Assembly (NCBI GenBank): GCA_963832725.1
Contig: CAWHVG010000001.1
Coordinates: forward strand, 1,054,001-1,118,000
Origin: JAEZBP01 sp963832725
Lineage (GTDB): Bacteria > Myxococcota_A > Polyangia > Polyangiales > Sandaracinaceae
DNA length: 64,000 nucleotides
Direction of reading: 5' to 3'
Numbering within the stretch: position 1 is the first letter of the stretch; each line of letters begins with the position of its first letter. This document shows, piece after piece, positions 26,763 to 36,138 of the stretch. The position numbers were made by a program, and so were the translations under genes. Below the pieces are notes generated by a model. That model had not been told where the DNA came from, ran no database searches, and saw only the letters and a list, made by a program, of their open reading frames with translations.

Positions 26763-29700
26763 ATGAGCACGCCGGAGCCCGCGCCGCCCGCACGCCCGAT
26801 TGCCGTCGTGGGCATCGGCGCATCCGCAGGCGGCGTGGCGGCGCTCGAGACGTTCTTCGGCGCGCTGCCGAAGGACACCGGCGCCGCGTTCGTGGTGGCG
26901 ATGCACCTCGCCCCGGAGCGCGAGAGCCACCTTCCCCGGCTGCTCGCGCGTGCCAGCAGCCTGCCGGTCCGGGAGCTGGCGGCGGAGACGACAATCGAAG
27001 CCGACCACGTCTACGTCCTCCCGCCGAGCACCAATCTGGCGATCGACGGCTCCCGGCTCCGGCCCGAGCCGAGCCCCGAGCCGCGCCCGCGCATGCCAAT
27101 CGACCGCTTCCTGGCGGCGCTGGCCGAGGCCAAGGGCCCGAACGCCGTGGGCGTGCTCCTCTCAGGCACGGGGAGCGACGGAACGGCGGGGCTGAGGCGG
27201 CTCGAGGCGAAGGGCGGGCTCACCCTCGTCCAGGACCCCGAGGAGGCCGAGTTCGATGGGATGCCCGCGAGCGCGATCGCGACCGGCGTGGTCGATCTGA
27301 TCCTCCCCGTCGCCGAGATGCCGGAGCGGATCGTGGCCTATCTCCGCACGCGACCACACCTGCCGCGGCTCGCCGACGGCGAATCGTTGGGGGCCGAGGG
27401 GCAGCAGGCGCTCCACGGCGTGCTCGCCCGAGTCCGAGCCCGGACGGGCCGTGAGCTCACCCGATACAAGCAGTCCACCCTCGTCCGCCGCCTCCGCCGC
27501 CGGATGCAGCTCCACCACGTCGAGGACGTCGACGCCTACACCGCGATCCTCGAGAGCATCCCCGACGAGGCGCAGGCGCTCTCGGACGAGCTTCTGATCA
27601 GCGTCACCAACTTCTTCCGCGACCCTCGAGTCTTCGAGCCGCTCGAACGCGACGTCATCCCCAAGCTCTTCGACCACAAGGCGCCGGAGGATCGCGTCCG
27701 CGTGTGGAGCGTCGGCTGCGCGACCGGTGAGGAGGCCTACAGCCTCGCCATGCTGCTGATGGAAGAGGCGAGCCGTCGCAGCCACCCGCCGCACCTCCAG
27801 GTGTTCGCGAGCGATCTTCACCCCGCCGCGCTCGAGCGCGCGCGCCAGGGCTTCTATCCGAAGTCCATCGAGGAGGACGTCTCGACAGAGCGGCTGCGCC
27901 GGCATTTCGTCGCCGAGAATGGTGGTTACCGCATCCGCCGTGAGGTGCGAGAGATCGTCGTATTCGCGCAGCACAACCTGCTCTCGGACCCGCCCTTCTC
28001 TCAACTCGATCTCGTCTCCTGCCGAAACGTGTTGATCTATTTGAAGCGCGATGCGCAGGGCGAGGTGCTGGAGCTCTTTCACTACGCGCTCGTGCCGGGT
28101 GGCTACCTCCTGCTCGGCACGTCGGAGAGCGTGGACCGGCCGGACCTCTTCCGCGCCTCGGACAAGAAGCGGTGCATCTTCCAGCGCCGGGGCGGCGCGG
28201 CGAGCGAGCCCCACCTGCCCGTCTTTCCTCTCTCTCCGGCGCGCGCCCGAGCGCTCCCCATCGCGCCCGGACGCACCAGCGAGCCGGCGTCCTACGGCAC
28301 CCTGCACCAGGCGATGGTCGAGCGCTACGCGCCGCCGAGCGTGCTGGTCGATCGGAGCTACGACACGCTCCACGTCTCGGAGCACGCAGGTCGCTACCTC
28401 CAGGTGCCGGCCGGCACCGTCACGACGAACCTCGTCAAGCTCGTCCGCGAAGAGCTGCGAATGGAGCTGCGGGCCGCGCTGCACACGGCGTTCGACGAGG
28501 GCGAGGGCACGCGCTCTCCCCCGATCGGCGTGAACATCGAGGGCGACCTCCGAGACGTGGTCATGCGCGTCGAGCCCGCGCGCGATCCCGAGGAGGGGCT
28601 CTGCCTGGTGATCTTCGACGAGACCGGCGAGACGCGCGCCACGCCGGGCGCGAGCGAGAGCCGCGCCGGCGGAGAGACGCTGCGCGCGCTCGAGGACGAG
28701 CTCTCCCGGACCCGCCAGCGCATGCAGTCGATCATCGAGGAGTACGAGACCGCGCAAGAAGAGATGAAGGCCTCCAACGAGGAGCTCCAGTCGACGAACG
28801 AGGAGCTGCGCTCGACGATGGAGGAGCTGGAGACCAGCAAAGAGGAGCTCCAGTCGGTCAACGAGGAGCTCACGACGCTCAACCACGAGAATCACCACCG
28901 CGTCGAAGAGCTCAGCCAGCTCACCGCTGACCTCAACAACCTCCTCACCGCGACCGAGATCGCCACGCTCTTCCTGGATCGGAGCCTGCGCATCCTCCGC
29001 TTCACCCCGCGCGTGAGCGATCTCTTCAACGTGCGCGCCTCGGACCGCGGGCGTCCCCTCTCCGACATCACCCACCGACTCGGCTACCCGGCGCTGCAGG
29101 AGGACGCCGCGCTCGTCCTGAAACAGCTCATCCCGGTCGAGCGCCAGGTCCGCAGCGAGTCGGGGAGCTGGTATCTCGCGCGCGTGCTGCCCTACCGGAC
29201 CGTCGACGATCGCATCGACGGGATCGTGCTCACGTTCGTGGACGTCACCCCGCTCAAGACGGCGCAGGAGGAGCTCTTCGAAGCTCGACGCCGCCTCGAG
29301 ATCGCCCTCGATGCCGGCGGGCTGGGCACCTGGGAGCTGGATCTGACGACCTCGCGCGTCACCAACCACAACACCCGCCACGACCGCCTCTTCGGATACG
29401 AGCGAGAGGCGCTCGAGTGGAGCTGGACGGACATCCTCCGGCGCGTCGTGGACGAGGACCGCCCGGCCATGGAAGCCGAGCTCCGAGCGGCACGGGAGCG
29501 CGGACCCTTCGACGTCGAAGTGAGAGTGCGCCGTCCCGATGACGGGGTGCGGTGGCTCCACTTCAAGGGCCGCGTGTACCGCGAGCACCCCGGCGAGGCC
29601 GGACGGATGCTCGGCGTGGTGGCGGACATCTCCGAGCGCAAGGAAGCCGAAGAGGCGCTTCGCCAATGGAGCGAGACGCTCGAGGAACGCGTTCAGGAGC

Positions 29701-30374
29701 GCACGTTCGAGGTGCGCGACCTCGCGCTACGCCTGACGCGTGCCGAGCATCAGGAGCGGAGCCGGATCGCGCACGTCCTCCACGACGATCTGCAGCAGCT
29801 TCTCTACGCGGCTCAGATGAAGCTCGGCATCATCCATCACGACGCCGAGGAAGCGCACCAGCCCGACCTCGTCCAGGGTCTCGGCCAGGTCACCGGGACG
29901 CTCGACAGCGCGATCGACATCGCCCGGCGCCTCTCGGTGGACATCGACCCGCCGGTGCTGGCCAGCGAAGGCCTGACCGAGGCGCTGCGCTGGTTGGGGG
30001 GCCAGATGAAGGAGCTGCACGGACTCGAGGTCGAGGTCGTGGGCGATGCCCCGCTCCGGATCGCGGACGAAGGCATCCGTGTCCTGCTCTTCCAGATCAT
30101 CCGAGAGCTCCTCTTCAACGTGGTCAAGCACGCGGGCGTCCACGAGACGCAGGTGCTCGTCGCCGAGGACGAGGATCGCGCGCGAGTCGAGGTCTTGGAC
30201 CGCGGCGCCGGGTTCGACGTCGCCGCGACGGAGGCGACGGCGGCCTCGTCGCTCGGGCTCCACGGCGCGCGCGAGCGCCTGAAGCTCGCCGGCGGCCGGC
30301 TCGTGCTGGAGTCTCGCCCGGGTGAAGGAACACGGGCGATCGTCGAGGTCGACTGCGCTGCCACCCGCTCGTGA
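26763..30374 (+). CDS. CheB-CheR-PAS-histidine kinase fusion
   Basis: It has 1203 residues from ATG 26763. Domains in order: CheB methylesterase (about 12-195; GIGASAGG, HLAPERESHL, LLSGTGSDG), CheR methyltransferase (about 212-472; SVTNFFRDPRVFEPL, WSVGCATGEEAYSLAM, CRNVLIYL), a PAS-like region, and a long coiled coil (about 642-722; ELQSTNEELRSTMEELETS). Then come two PAS domains (about 730-835 and 842-960), a HisKA_3 helix (IAHVLHDDLQQLLYAAQM, about 1003) and a NarL-type ATPase domain (FQIIRELLFNVVKHAG). There is no C-terminal receiver; the next gene, 54 bp on, is a lone receiver and the likely partner. Such fusions usually couple chemosensory-style methylation to a kinase, but no receptor is nearby. 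Confidence 0.93.
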   Translation: MSTPEPAPPARPIAVVGIGASAGGVAALETFFGALPKDTGAAFVVAMHLAPERESHLPRLLARASSLPVRELAAETTIEADHVYVLPPSTNLAIDGSRLRPEPSPEPRPRMPIDRFLAALAEAKGPNAVGVLLSGTGSDGTAGLRRLEAKGGLTLVQDPEEAEFDGMPASAIATGVVDLILPVAEMPERIVAYLRTRPHLPRLADGESLGAEGQQALHGVLARVRARTGRELTRYKQSTLVRRLRRRMQLHHVEDVDAYTAILESIPDEAQALSDELLISVTNFFRDPRVFEPLERDVIPKLFDHKAPEDRVRVWSVGCATGEEAYSLAMLLMEEASRRSHPPHLQVFASDLHPAALERARQGFYPKSIEEDVSTERLRRHFVAENGGYRIRREVREIVVFAQHNLLSDPPFSQLDLVSCRNVLIYLKRDAQGEVLELFHYALVPGGYLLLGTSESVDRPDLFRASDKKRCIFQRRGGAASEPHLPVFPLSPARARALPIAPGRTSEPASYGTLHQAMVERYAPPSVLVDRSYDTLHVSEHAGRYLQVPAGTVTTNLVKLVREELRMELRAALHTAFDEGEGTRSPPIGVNIEGDLRDVVMRVEPARDPEEGLCLVIFDETGETRATPGASESRAGGETLRALEDELSRTRQRMQSIIEEYETAQEEMKASNEELQSTNEELRSTMEELETSKEELQSVNEELTTLNHENHHRVEELSQLTADLNNLLTATEIATLFLDRSLRILRFTPRVSDLFNVRASDRGRPLSDITHRLGYPALQEDAALVLKQLIPVERQVRSESGSWYLARVLPYRTVDDRIDGIVLTFVDVTPLKTAQEELFEARRRLEIALDAGGLGTWELDLTTSRVTNHNTRHDRLFGYEREALEWSWTDILRRVVDEDRPAMEAELRAARERGPFDVEVRVRRPDDGVRWLHFKGRVYREHPGEAGRMLGVVADISERKEAEEALRQWSETLEERVQERTFEVRDLALRLTRAEHQERSRIAHVLHDDLQQLLYAAQMKLGIIHHDAEEAHQPDLVQGLGQVTGTLDSAIDIARRLSVDIDPPVLASEGLTEALRWLGGQMKELHGLEVEVVGDAPLRIADEGIRVLLFQIIRELLFNVVKHAGVHETQVLVAEDEDRARVEVLDRGAGFDVAATEATAASSLGLHGARERLKLAGGRLVLESRPGEGTRAIVEVDCAATRS

Positions 30375-30428
30375 GCGCGGCCGCGGCGCGTGAAGTACGA
30401 TCCACCTCGTCGAACACGCGGCGCCCCG

Positions 30429-30824
30429 ATGTCGAACCGCCTACTCATCGTGGAGAATCACCCCCTCGTCCGCCGGATGACGGTCGCCTTCCTGCAGCGG
30501 CTGCCCGACGTCGAGACCTGCCGCGAGGTGGCCACCGTCGATCAAGCGCGTCGCGCGCTGGACGAGGAGCCCGCCGATCTGGTGCTGGTGGACCTCGCTC
30601 TCGAGGGGGAGAGCGGTCTCGACCTGCTCTCCCACATCGCGGAGGCGGGCATGCGCACGCGCTGCATGGTCGTCTCGGGCCACCACGAGCGGCGCCACGT
30701 CGACCGAGCGCTCGACGCCGGTGTGCACGGCTACGTCCTCAAAGGCGATCCCAACGAGCTCCGCGTCGCCGTCCACAAGGTGCTGGGCGGCGAACGCTTC
30801 GTGAGCCAACGCCTGCTCAGCTGA
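30429..30824 (+). CDS. single-domain response regulator
   Basis: 131 residues from ATG 30429; an upstream in-frame start at 30390 is less likely. This is a receiver of the NarL type: phosphoacceptor D55 in LVLVDLALEG, Ser83 in MVVSGHH and Lys105 in GYVLKGDPNE. The acidic pair is E9/N10 (VENHPLVR), so one acid is replaced by Asn, which may weaken Mg binding. The protein stops where a NarL-type regulator would go on into its DNA-binding domain, so it either works as a phosphotransfer partner or has lost its output. It directly follows the kinase fusion. The 181-bp element copy C begins 54 bp downstream. Confidence 0.88.
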   Translation: MSNRLLIVENHPLVRRMTVAFLQRLPDVETCREVATVDQARRALDEEPADLVLVDLALEGESGLDLLSHIAEAGMRTRCMVVSGHHERRHVDRALDAGVHGYVLKGDPNELRVAVHKVLGGERFVSQRLLS

Positions 30825-30878
30825 GCGGCGCGCGCCGGCGGTCTCGAGACGGACGACGAAGCTGCGGTCCGCGGATGA

Positions 30879-31059
30879 CTAGTACCGGCGCCCGGAAGTT
30901 CGATCCGGGTTTCCTTGCAGCGACTGGCAACCCACCGGCGAGCTGGCGGTCGGGCGCCGGTCCTAGCATGTTGGTCGAGGGGGCAGCGCCCCCTCCCCCG
31001 CAAGCGGGGCCCCCACCCCACGCCGTACGACGGACCGAACTTCTGGTCCGTCGTACTAG
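30879..31059 (-). mobile_element. 181-bp MITE-like element, copy C
   Basis: This is the reverse complement of copies A and B: it starts CTAGTACCGGCGCCCGG and ends GGTCCGTCGTACTAG. Terminal hairpins and the central G/C runs are conserved. It fills the gap between two convergent genes, and its right-hand CTAG (31056-31059) supplies the TAG stop of the SGNH hydrolase. The frame that is read through in copy B is open here too, on the plus strand (RGQRPLPRKRGPHPT). Confidence 0.85.
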
Positions 31060-32423
31060 TCCGTGAGCTCGGTCTCCTCCGCCCGGCCCACCGCGAGGGT
31101 CGACCTCAGGTCGTCGTCGGCGCTCGTCGGGCTGCCATCCTCCGTCGCCCGTCGCGCGTGGGCCAGGGCGGCGTAGAGCCGCGCCGCGATCACCCGTCGC
31201 CCCGCCTCGGCGAGGTGCCGGCCGTCGGACGTGGCCAGTCGCTCGCGGCGCCAGCGCGCGTACGTTCGCGTGCCACCCATGGCGGCGGTGGTGTCCCAGA
31301 AGGCGCAGCCGCCCTGCGACGCGGCGGCGCGTTGGGCGGCCAGCACCGCTTCGACGTGGCGGGGGCGCACGATCGACGCGCCGGAGCGGAGGTGATCGCC
31401 GATCCCGACGACCAGACACGACGCACGCGGGACCGCGGCGCGGATGCGGGCGATCACGCGGTAGGTCTCCTCGCGCAGGTCGTCGCCGGCGATGTCGCCG
31501 CGCACGATGCGAGCGAGGTCGTTGCCTCCGTAGCTCAGCACCACGAGATCCGGATCGCGCCGGACGAGCTGCCCCGCGAAGTGGGTCCGATCCTGCTCGA
31601 GCAGCCGCGGCGTGAGCGCGCCGCGCATGCTGAGCGTGTCCCACACCACGCCCGGCCCCTCGTTCTCCAGCACCACGCCGTAGGCGCGCACGCGGCCGCG
31701 CGCCGTCACGCGCAGCGGGTGCTCACCGGGCTCCCGCTCGATCACCAAGGTGCGGTCCTCCGGCTGCTCCGCCGCGGTGTCGACGGTCACCGCCCGGTCG
31801 CCGAAACGAGCCTCGAGCCGACCGCCGTCCGGCTGCGCGAGGTACCACACCTCCGCCCGGCTCACGACGCGCGGTGACCGCGGCCGGATGAGCGTCGAGG
31901 CCGCGCCGCGCGACTCCACCGTCACGCCGCCGAGGCCGTAGCGACCATCGTGGCGACAGCGGTGGATGATGTAGCAAAGGCTCCAGTGAGCTCGGATCCG
32001 GATCTGGACGGTCCGGTTCACGTAGCTGTGGGTGTGGGCCTGCAAGAGCACGAACCCCGGTCCCGCGTCGCCCAGCTCCGCTTGAAAGCGCCTTCGCAGC
32101 GCGTGCGGGATGCCGTCCGTCCCGATCGACGAGTCGCCGAGGTGCGTCACGCGGGTGATCCCGTCGCCCGCCGCCGTGCGGGCGAGCGACTCGAAGAAGG
32201 AAGCGAGCGCCTCGGGGTGCTCGATGGACGGCGTGCGACCCGGCCGTTCGGGCATCGGCTCCGGCGGCGGCTCGGCCGCGCGAGGCTCGCTCGACGCTTC
32301 GACCGCCGCCGAACGTCCACCCGGGCCGGGATCGCGTCCTTCGTGCGCTCCCGGGTCTGCCCTCGCGACCGCGCCGCCCAGCGCGAGCAGCGCGAGCGCG
32401 ACCATCCAGCGCGCCGGTCGCAT
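31056..32423 (-). CDS. secreted SGNH/GDSL-family hydrolase
   Basis: It has 455 residues from ATG 32423. The signal peptide is MRPARWMVALALLALGGAVA; a Pro/Glu/Ala linker follows to about residue 60. SGNH blocks: THLGDSSIGTDGI (catalytic Ser), SYGGNDLARI (Gly and Asn) and TSDGRHLAEAG (Asp and His). Between blocks I and III is a beta-rich insertion of about 180 residues, as in AlgX/PatB-like O-acetyl esterases and transferases. It probably acts on acylated polysaccharide or peptidoglycan in the periplasm. The stop codon TAG is part of the CTAG end of the element copy C. It is divergent from the gene at 32620. Confidence 0.85.
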   Translation of the reverse strand: MRPARWMVALALLALGGAVARADPGAHEGRDPGPGGRSAAVEASSEPRAAEPPPEPMPERPGRTPSIEHPEALASFFESLARTAAGDGITRVTHLGDSSIGTDGIPHALRRRFQAELGDAGPGFVLLQAHTHSYVNRTVQIRIRAHWSLCYIIHRCRHDGRYGLGGVTVESRGAASTLIRPRSPRVVSRAEVWYLAQPDGGRLEARFGDRAVTVDTAAEQPEDRTLVIEREPGEHPLRVTARGRVRAYGVVLENEGPGVVWDTLSMRGALTPRLLEQDRTHFAGQLVRRDPDLVVLSYGGNDLARIVRGDIAGDDLREETYRVIARIRAAVPRASCLVVGIGDHLRSGASIVRPRHVEAVLAAQRAAASQGGCAFWDTTAAMGGTRTYARWRRERLATSDGRHLAEAGRRVIAARLYAALAHARRATEDGSPTSADDDLRSTLAVGRAEETELTD

Positions 32424-32619
32424 ACGGTTTTCGTGATTCTCCAAGCCAACCCCCCGGATACGGTCGAAGATGGGGCAGGGATAGGCCCCGGTCCGGGCCG
32501 TCCCAAGTCGGCCTCCGCAGTCTGGATACCCGGGACACGCTCGCCGCGTCGTCGGCCGCGCGATCCTCGACCGAGCCACCAGGAGGGCTCCCGGGACCCC
32601 GCGTCCGAGCCGAAAAGGC

Positions 32620-33108
32620 GTGCAGTCCCGCGGCATTGAAGGTATAGCCGCCAGTGCGGTGAATTGGCTGATCCAGCACGCGATGTGCGCGCTCTACCCC
32701 CGCACCGAGGCCTTCCCGGGGATGGAGGACACGGACGTGGCGGGCTTCCTGCGGCGCTACCGCCGCGAGTCCACGTCCCTGATGTGGCTGGGCCTGGTGC
32801 TCGGCACGTGGCTCTTCGTGTGGACGCCGTTCATGACGGTGTACCTGCCCGTGCCCTCGTTCCTGCTCCCGAAGGGGCTGCTCGACCGGCACGCGAACCG
32901 CATCACCTACACGCGTCTCTACCTGCTGCGGCAGGCGGTCTTCTTGGTGAAGCTCGCGGCCGGGCTCTGCTGGGGGAGCCACCCCGACGTGCGGGCGAAG
33001 CTGGCGCTGCCGCCCTACCCCGACGATCCCGGCACCTGGATCGAAGGCGCGCCGCGCGTGCGCCTGCCGGTGGCACCGAGCGACGAGACGCGGGAGGCCG
33101 CACCGTGA
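32620..33108 (+). CDS. small membrane-associated partner of the GMC oxidoreductase
   Basis: 162 residues if started at GTG 32620; ATG 32683 is an alternative giving 141. It begins with helices resembling the N-terminal region of long-chain alcohol oxidases (YPRTEAFPGMEDTDVAGFLRR). It has one or two hydrophobic stretches (LGLVLGTWLFVWTPF) and ends in the short-chain motif LPPYPDDPGTW, seen just before the FAD domain in those oxidases. Its GTGA overlaps the start of the GMC gene. I read it as the N-terminal helical/membrane part of such an oxidase encoded as a separate subunit; that is inference from position and pattern. Confidence 0.7.
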   Translation: MQSRGIEGIAASAVNWLIQHAMCALYPRTEAFPGMEDTDVAGFLRRYRRESTSLMWLGLVLGTWLFVWTPFMTVYLPVPSFLLPKGLLDRHANRITYTRLYLLRQAVFLVKLAAGLCWGSHPDVRAKLALPPYPDDPGTWIEGAPRVRLPVAPSDETREAAP

Positions 33109-34613
33109 GCCACCTGGCGTTCCGTCCCCGCGGCGAAGACCTCCAGCTCGAGGCCGACTACGTCGTCGTCGGGAGCGGCGCGGGCGGCGCGGCGGCGGCC
33201 GTCACCCTGGCCCGCGGCGGGGCCGAGGTCGCCATCGTCGAGGCCGGCGCCTGGCGCGAGCCCGAGGACTACCCGAGCTCGACCTACGGCGCGATGCGGG
33301 ATCTCTTCGACGACTGGGGCACCCAGATCGCCCGCGGCCGCGCCCTCTGGCCCATCGTGCAGGCCCGCTGCGTGGGCGGCACCACCGTCATCAACTCGGC
33401 CATCTGCGTGCGCACGCCGGGCGACATCTTCGCGCAATGGGAGCGCGAGCACGGCGTGGGCGGCGACGCCATGGCCGAGCGGGTGTGGGCCTTCCAGGAC
33501 CGCATCGAGGACGAGCTCTGCGTCGAAGAGGTCCCCCCCGAAGCGCGCGGCAACAGCAACGTGCTGGCCATGCAGGGCGCAGAGAAGGAGGGCTACGAGA
33601 GCCACTGGATCCGCCGCTACGTGAAGAGCTGCGTCGGCGCCGGTCAATGCCTGCAGGGCTGCAAGAACCTCCGCAAACAGAGCACGAACCTCAACTACGT
33701 CCCCGAGGTGCTCGAGCGCGGCGGCCACGTGGTCAGCTCGGCCCCCGTCGACCGCATCCGCTTCGAAGGCACCCGCGCCGTCGGCGTCGAGGGCTCGTTC
33801 GTCCACCCGACGCACCGGTCGCGCGGCGCGCGCTTCTTCGTCCGCGCGAAGAAGGCCGTGGTCGTCGCCGCCAGCGCCACGCACAGCCCCGCCCTGCTCC
33901 AGCGCTCGCGCGTCCGCAGCCCGGCCCTCGGCCGCTTCTTCCGCGCCCACCCGGGCACCGGCGTCTTCGGCGTCTACGACGACCCGGTCGACATGAACGT
34001 CGGCGCCACCCAGGGCTGGGCATCGACGGCCTACCGCGAGAAGCCCGGCCTGAAGTTGGAGACCCTCTCCATCCCCTTCGAGATGGTGGCGAGCCGGCTC
34101 TCGGGCGGCGGCGTCGAGCTCATCCGCAAGCTCACCGAGTACCGCCACATCTGCATGTGGGTGCACGCCGTGCGCGCCGAGTCGACCGGCACCGTCAAGA
34201 ACGGCTTCGGCAACCGCCCCGTGGTCCGCTACGGGCTCGATCGCGCCGACATGGAGCGCTTCCGGGAAGGCATGTGGCTGGTGGCCAAGACCCACGTCGC
34301 GGCGGGCGCCAAGCAGCTCATCCCCGGCATCTTCGGCATGCCCTACACGCTGGCGCCGAACGATGTCGACAAGCTCAAGGACGCGCCCCTCGACCCGCGC
34401 GCCTACATCGCCATCCTCAGCCACCTCTTCGGCGGCTGCACCATGGGCGACGACCCCGCCCGCTCGGTGGTCGACGGCCGCGGCCGCGTCCACGGCTACG
34501 AAGGGCTCGTGGTCGCCGACGCCTCGGTCATCCCCACCAACCTCGGCGTCAACCCGCAGCACACCATCATGGGCCTCGGCATGCTCTTCGCCGAGGAGCT
34601 GCTCGCGAGCTGA
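33105..34613 (+). CDS. GMC-family FAD-dependent oxidoreductase (alcohol-oxidase type)
   Basis: It has 502 residues from GTG 33105. The FAD-binding motif is VVVGSGAGGAAAAVTLARGG with the ribose-binding Glu in VEAG. GGTTVINSAIC follows. A cysteine cluster CVGAGQCLQGCKNLRKQST is typical of the long-chain alcohol oxidase/gluconate dehydrogenase branch. The C-terminal FAD part reads HLFGGCTMG and VADASVIPTNLGVNPQHTI, with the catalytic His in NPQH. It likely oxidises a lipophilic alcohol such as a fatty alcohol or sterol. It is translationally coupled to 32620-33108. The P450 gene converges from the other strand 37 bp away; a shared lipid substrate is possible but unproven. Confidence 0.88.
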   Translation: MSHLAFRPRGEDLQLEADYVVVGSGAGGAAAAVTLARGGAEVAIVEAGAWREPEDYPSSTYGAMRDLFDDWGTQIARGRALWPIVQARCVGGTTVINSAICVRTPGDIFAQWEREHGVGGDAMAERVWAFQDRIEDELCVEEVPPEARGNSNVLAMQGAEKEGYESHWIRRYVKSCVGAGQCLQGCKNLRKQSTNLNYVPEVLERGGHVVSSAPVDRIRFEGTRAVGVEGSFVHPTHRSRGARFFVRAKKAVVVAASATHSPALLQRSRVRSPALGRFFRAHPGTGVFGVYDDPVDMNVGATQGWASTAYREKPGLKLETLSIPFEMVASRLSGGGVELIRKLTEYRHICMWVHAVRAESTGTVKNGFGNRPVVRYGLDRADMERFREGMWLVAKTHVAAGAKQLIPGIFGMPYTLAPNDVDKLKDAPLDPRAYIAILSHLFGGCTMGDDPARSVVDGRGRVHGYEGLVVADASVIPTNLGVNPQHTIMGLGMLFAEELLAS

Positions 34614-34650
34614 CCCGCGCGCTCGGGAGCGTCGGCCGCCCGGAGCCGGC

Positions 34651-35884
34651 TCACACCCGAAGCGGCAAGCGAGCCAGGCCGCGGACGGTGAGGTTGTCCA
34701 TCCATTCCGGCGCGTAGGGGTCGGGCAGCCGCAGGCTGGGGAAGCGCGTCAGAAGTTTGCTCAGCGCGATCTGCCCCTCCAGTCGCCCGAGCGGCGCACC
34801 GAGGCAGAAGTGGCGGCCTAGACCGAAGGTCAAATGGCGATTGTCTGCCCGCGCGAGGTCGAGCCTGTCCGGCTCTTCGAAGTGCGCCGGATCGCGGTTG
34901 GCCGCCGCCATGACCATGTACACGCGGTCGCCCGCCTCGAGCGTCTGGCCGGCGAGCTCGAAGCGCTCGCGCACGACCCGCCCCATCCGCAAGACCGGCG
35001 GCTCGAAGCGGAGCACCTCCTCCACCGCGCCGGCGATGCGTCCATCGAGGTCCTCGCGCAACCACGCCAGCGCTTCGGGATGGCGGAGGAACGTCAGCGC
35101 GCCGTTGCCGATCAGGTTGGTCGTCGTCTCGTGCCCGCCGAAGAGGAGCACGGTGCAGGTCGCCAGCAGCTCCTGCTCGTCCAGCCGGTCCTCGTCCTCG
35201 TGGGCGGCGAGCAGCGAGGTGAGCAGATCGTCGCTCGGCTCGCGCCGGCGGCGGTCGATGTGCTCGCGGAAGTAGCCCTCGAGCTCGACGACCGCCTTCA
35301 GCGCGGTACCGACGATCGCGGGTGTCATCTCGGCGCCGCCCAAGAAGTCGCTCAGCGCGCCCGACCAGCGCTTGAGCTGGACGGCGTCCTCGGGGGGCAG
35401 CCCCAGCATCGAGCCGATGACCAGCACCGGCACCGGGAAGGCGTAGCCCTCGATCAGAATCGAAGCTCTCCCCGCCCTCGGCCCGGGCGGCGAGCTGGTC
35501 CAGCAGGCGGTCGCAGGTGGCCTCGATGCTCGGCCCGAGCTGGGCCACGAAGCGGGGAGTGAACGCCTTGCTCACGAGGCCCCGCAGGCGGGTGTGATCG
35601 GGCGGATCTTTCATCAACGCCCAGCGCGCGAAGTTGCCGATCAGAGGCGCCAGCTTCTCCCGGACGTCGGCCGGCAACGAGGCGGCGTATCCGCCGGCGC
35701 GATCGGCCGAGAGCCGGTCGTCGCGAAAGCACGCGTTCACGTCGTCGTAGCGGGTGACCAGCCAGCACCGCCAAGGCTCGCTGTAGTACACCGGCGCCTC
35801 CTCGCGCAGCCGAGCAAACGCCGCGTATGGCGAAGCGCGATGGGCCGGCGCGAGCAGGCCGAAGGGATCTGCGTCGTGGGTCAC
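34651..35884 (-). CDS. cytochrome P450 (one apparent frameshift)
   Basis: Two frames join into 410 residues when GAATC at 35457-35461 is read as GATC, giving ESFDLIEGYAFPVPV. The start is GTG 35884 (VTHDADPFGLLAPAH). P450 marks: the C-helix WALMKDPPDHTRLRGLV, I-helix LLFGGHETTTNLIGN (oxygen-binding Gly-His-Glu-Thr), K-helix ExxR in EEVLRFEPP, and haem loop FGLGRHFCLGAPLGRLEG with the thiolate Cys. This is the soluble bacterial type, which needs a separate ferredoxin and reductase; none is adjacent. It may hydroxylate a fatty acid, terpene or macrolide-like compound. The frameshift is most likely a sequencing error. Confidence 0.88.
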
Positions 35885-35933
35885 GGGGAGGGACTCTACA
35901 CGAGCCACGCCCGGCGACCGATCCGCCCCCGGC

Positions 35934-36062
35934 TCACCCCAGCCCGGCCTCCCGCCGCATCTGCGCCCCGCGCTCGCGCAGCGGCGCGAGGGCGGGATCG
36001 GGACGAGGCGGGTCGAGCGCCCTGGCGACGAACGACAGCGCGTCGCGGAAGCGTCCGGGCAT
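35934..36062 (-). CDS. possible small protein of 42 residues
   Basis: A short frame from ATG 36062 (MPGRFRDALSFVARALDPP ... RRREAGLG-like end) fills most of the gap between the persulfide dioxygenase and the P450 on the same strand. It is helical and Arg/Ala-rich, and its codon pattern resembles the neighbours. The frame is open upstream to within the dioxygenase stop, so it could instead be the worn tail of a lost gene. The call is weak. Confidence 0.25.
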   Translation of the reverse strand: MPGRFRDALSFVARALDPPRPDPALAPLRERGAQMRREAGLG

Positions 36063-36138
36063 CGTCGCGCCGATGTGACGGAACAGCCCCGGCTCGCCCT
36101 CGACCCGAGGATCACCGCGCTCCGCGGCCCGATGCGCC

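Noticed and set aside
25600..29666. Long antisense frames opposite the IgGFc-like and CheB-CheR genes
   Set aside because: They are low-complexity shadows of strong coding on the other strand, typical of 70 percent GC DNA.
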